Below are positions 5,061 through 5,446 of a stretch of DNA of 5,446 bases, in pieces. The notes below the pieces were generated by a model, which was not told the origin of the DNA, ran no database searches, and saw only the letters and a list, made by a program, of their open reading frames with translations. A program made the translations under genes and the position numbers. The number at the start of each line of letters is the position of its first letter. The first letter of the stretch is position 1. The DNA is from Phytoactinopolyspora endophytica (lineage in GTDB: Bacteria; Actinomycetota; Actinomycetes; Jiangellales; Jiangellaceae), in the NCBI RefSeq assembly GCF_004138495.1, contig NZ_ML142860.1, forward strand, positions 106,385 to 111,830, given 5' to 3'.

Positions 5061-5446
5061 TTGACCACGATCGAGGATTTGGACCGTCGTGTGCACGTTG
5101 TCGAAGGCAAAGTTAAGAAGTTGAGTGAAGATTCCAGAAGCTGGAAGAAGGAGAGAGCCAGGGTCCTCGAGCAAAGCGCGGACGCGCTGACGCTGGCAAA
5201 GAGCGCTGCCAGCGACGCTGCTGGCTTCGAGCAGAGGCGGTGGGGGATGAGGAAGACGCTGAAGGAGATGCGGAAGACACAGCTCGAGCACGGGGAAACC
5301 TTGCGCTTGCTTGTCACCGGGCAGCATAGGCATGAGCGGATACTCGATGAGCATGGCGCGAAGCTCGATCAGCACACGGTGAAGCTGGACGAGCACAGTG
5401 CGAAGCTGGACGAGCACACGGTGAAGCTCGATCAGCACACGGTGAA
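5061..5446 (+). CDS. Hypothetical coiled-coil protein with heptad repeats, 3'-truncated
   Basis: I do not recognise this protein. The frame runs from TTG 5061 to the window edge, 128 complete codons and still open. It begins MTTIEDLDRRVHVVEGKVKK, an N-terminus common among small actinobacterial coiled-coil proteins. TTG is chosen because TGA lies in frame just upstream, a purine-rich ribosome site precedes it, and the first residues already show coiled-coil spacing. GTG 5091 is a less likely alternative. The sequence is rich in K, R, E and D, with no signal peptide or membrane segment. Predicted helices lie near 4-45 and 64-94. From residue 94 it becomes a regular heptad repeat (ILDEHGA, KLDQHTV, KLDEHSA, KLDEHTV, KLDQHTV), with leucine and histidine three residues apart as probable core positions. 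It has its own promoter and looks unrelated to the transporter operon. An oligomeric fibre, scaffold or partner-binding role is possible but not shown. Confidence 0.78.
   Translation, partial: MTTIEDLDRRVHVVEGKVKKLSEDSRSWKKERARVLEQSADALTLAKSAASDAAGFEQRRWGMRKTLKEMRKTQLEHGETLRLLVTGQHRHERILDEHGAKLDQHTVKLDEHSAKLDEHTVKLDQHTV
5340..5446 (+). repeat. In-frame 21-bp tandem repeat encoding heptads
   Basis: Five units of 21 bases start at 5340, 5361, 5382, 5403 and 5424, and the array runs off the window. Units at 5361 and 5424 are identical at the nucleotide level, the middle ones differ at a few bases, and the first is the most diverged. Each encodes one heptad of the form [KI]LD[QE]H[TSG][VA]. Because the unit is a multiple of three, gain or loss of copies would keep the frame and only change the rod length. 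Confidence 0.85.

Noticed and set aside
5022..5438. Minus-strand open frame with a repeated VLVQL-type pattern
   Set aside because: The repeat is the mirror of the 21-bp array in the plus-strand gene. The plus frame has a promoter, ribosome site and coiled-coil pattern, and the minus frame has no supporting signals.

Overview
The window looks like a piece of a high-GC actinobacterial chromosome. G/C dominates third codon positions, GTG and TTG starts occur beside ATG, and the ABC-transporter proteins resemble actinomycete types. The genus cannot be fixed from this sequence. All five genes I can support lie on the plus strand.

Positions 1-4773 hold a tight four-gene cluster, probably one operon that begins upstream of the window. 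It encodes, in order, a family 5 (dipeptide/oligopeptide type) extracellular solute-binding protein without its N-terminus, an M14-type zinc carboxypeptidase with no visible secretion signal, a DppB/OppB-type permease, and a DppC/OppC-type permease. Gaps are 13 and 12 bases, followed by an 8-base overlap. The simplest reading is that the binding protein captures a peptide or peptide-like solute, the two permeases carry it across the membrane, and the cytoplasmic M14 enzyme trims or opens it. The transporter's ATPase genes are not in the window. They do not directly follow the second permease, so they must be upstream, elsewhere, or shared.

Positions 4774-5060 are non-coding. Two hairpins without T-tracts could end the operon. 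After them come a TTGACG/CGTCAA dyad and a good promoter (TTGACA-N16-TACTCT) packed with symmetric elements: a 10-bp palindrome just upstream of the -35, an imperfect dyad in the spacer, and a perfect 16-bp palindrome just past the expected transcription start. One arm of that palindrome is also perfectly complementary to the ribosome-binding site of the next gene, which would allow two mutually exclusive RNA folds.

Position 5061 to the window end holds the start of a separate gene with a TTG start. It encodes a charged, coiled-coil protein that runs into an in-frame 21-bp tandem repeat (heptads of the LD[QE]H[TSG][VA]K type) and leaves the window still open. I do not recognise this protein. 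The most interesting part of the window is this gene together with its dyad-rich control region. No RNA genes, mobile elements or CRISPR arrays were seen.
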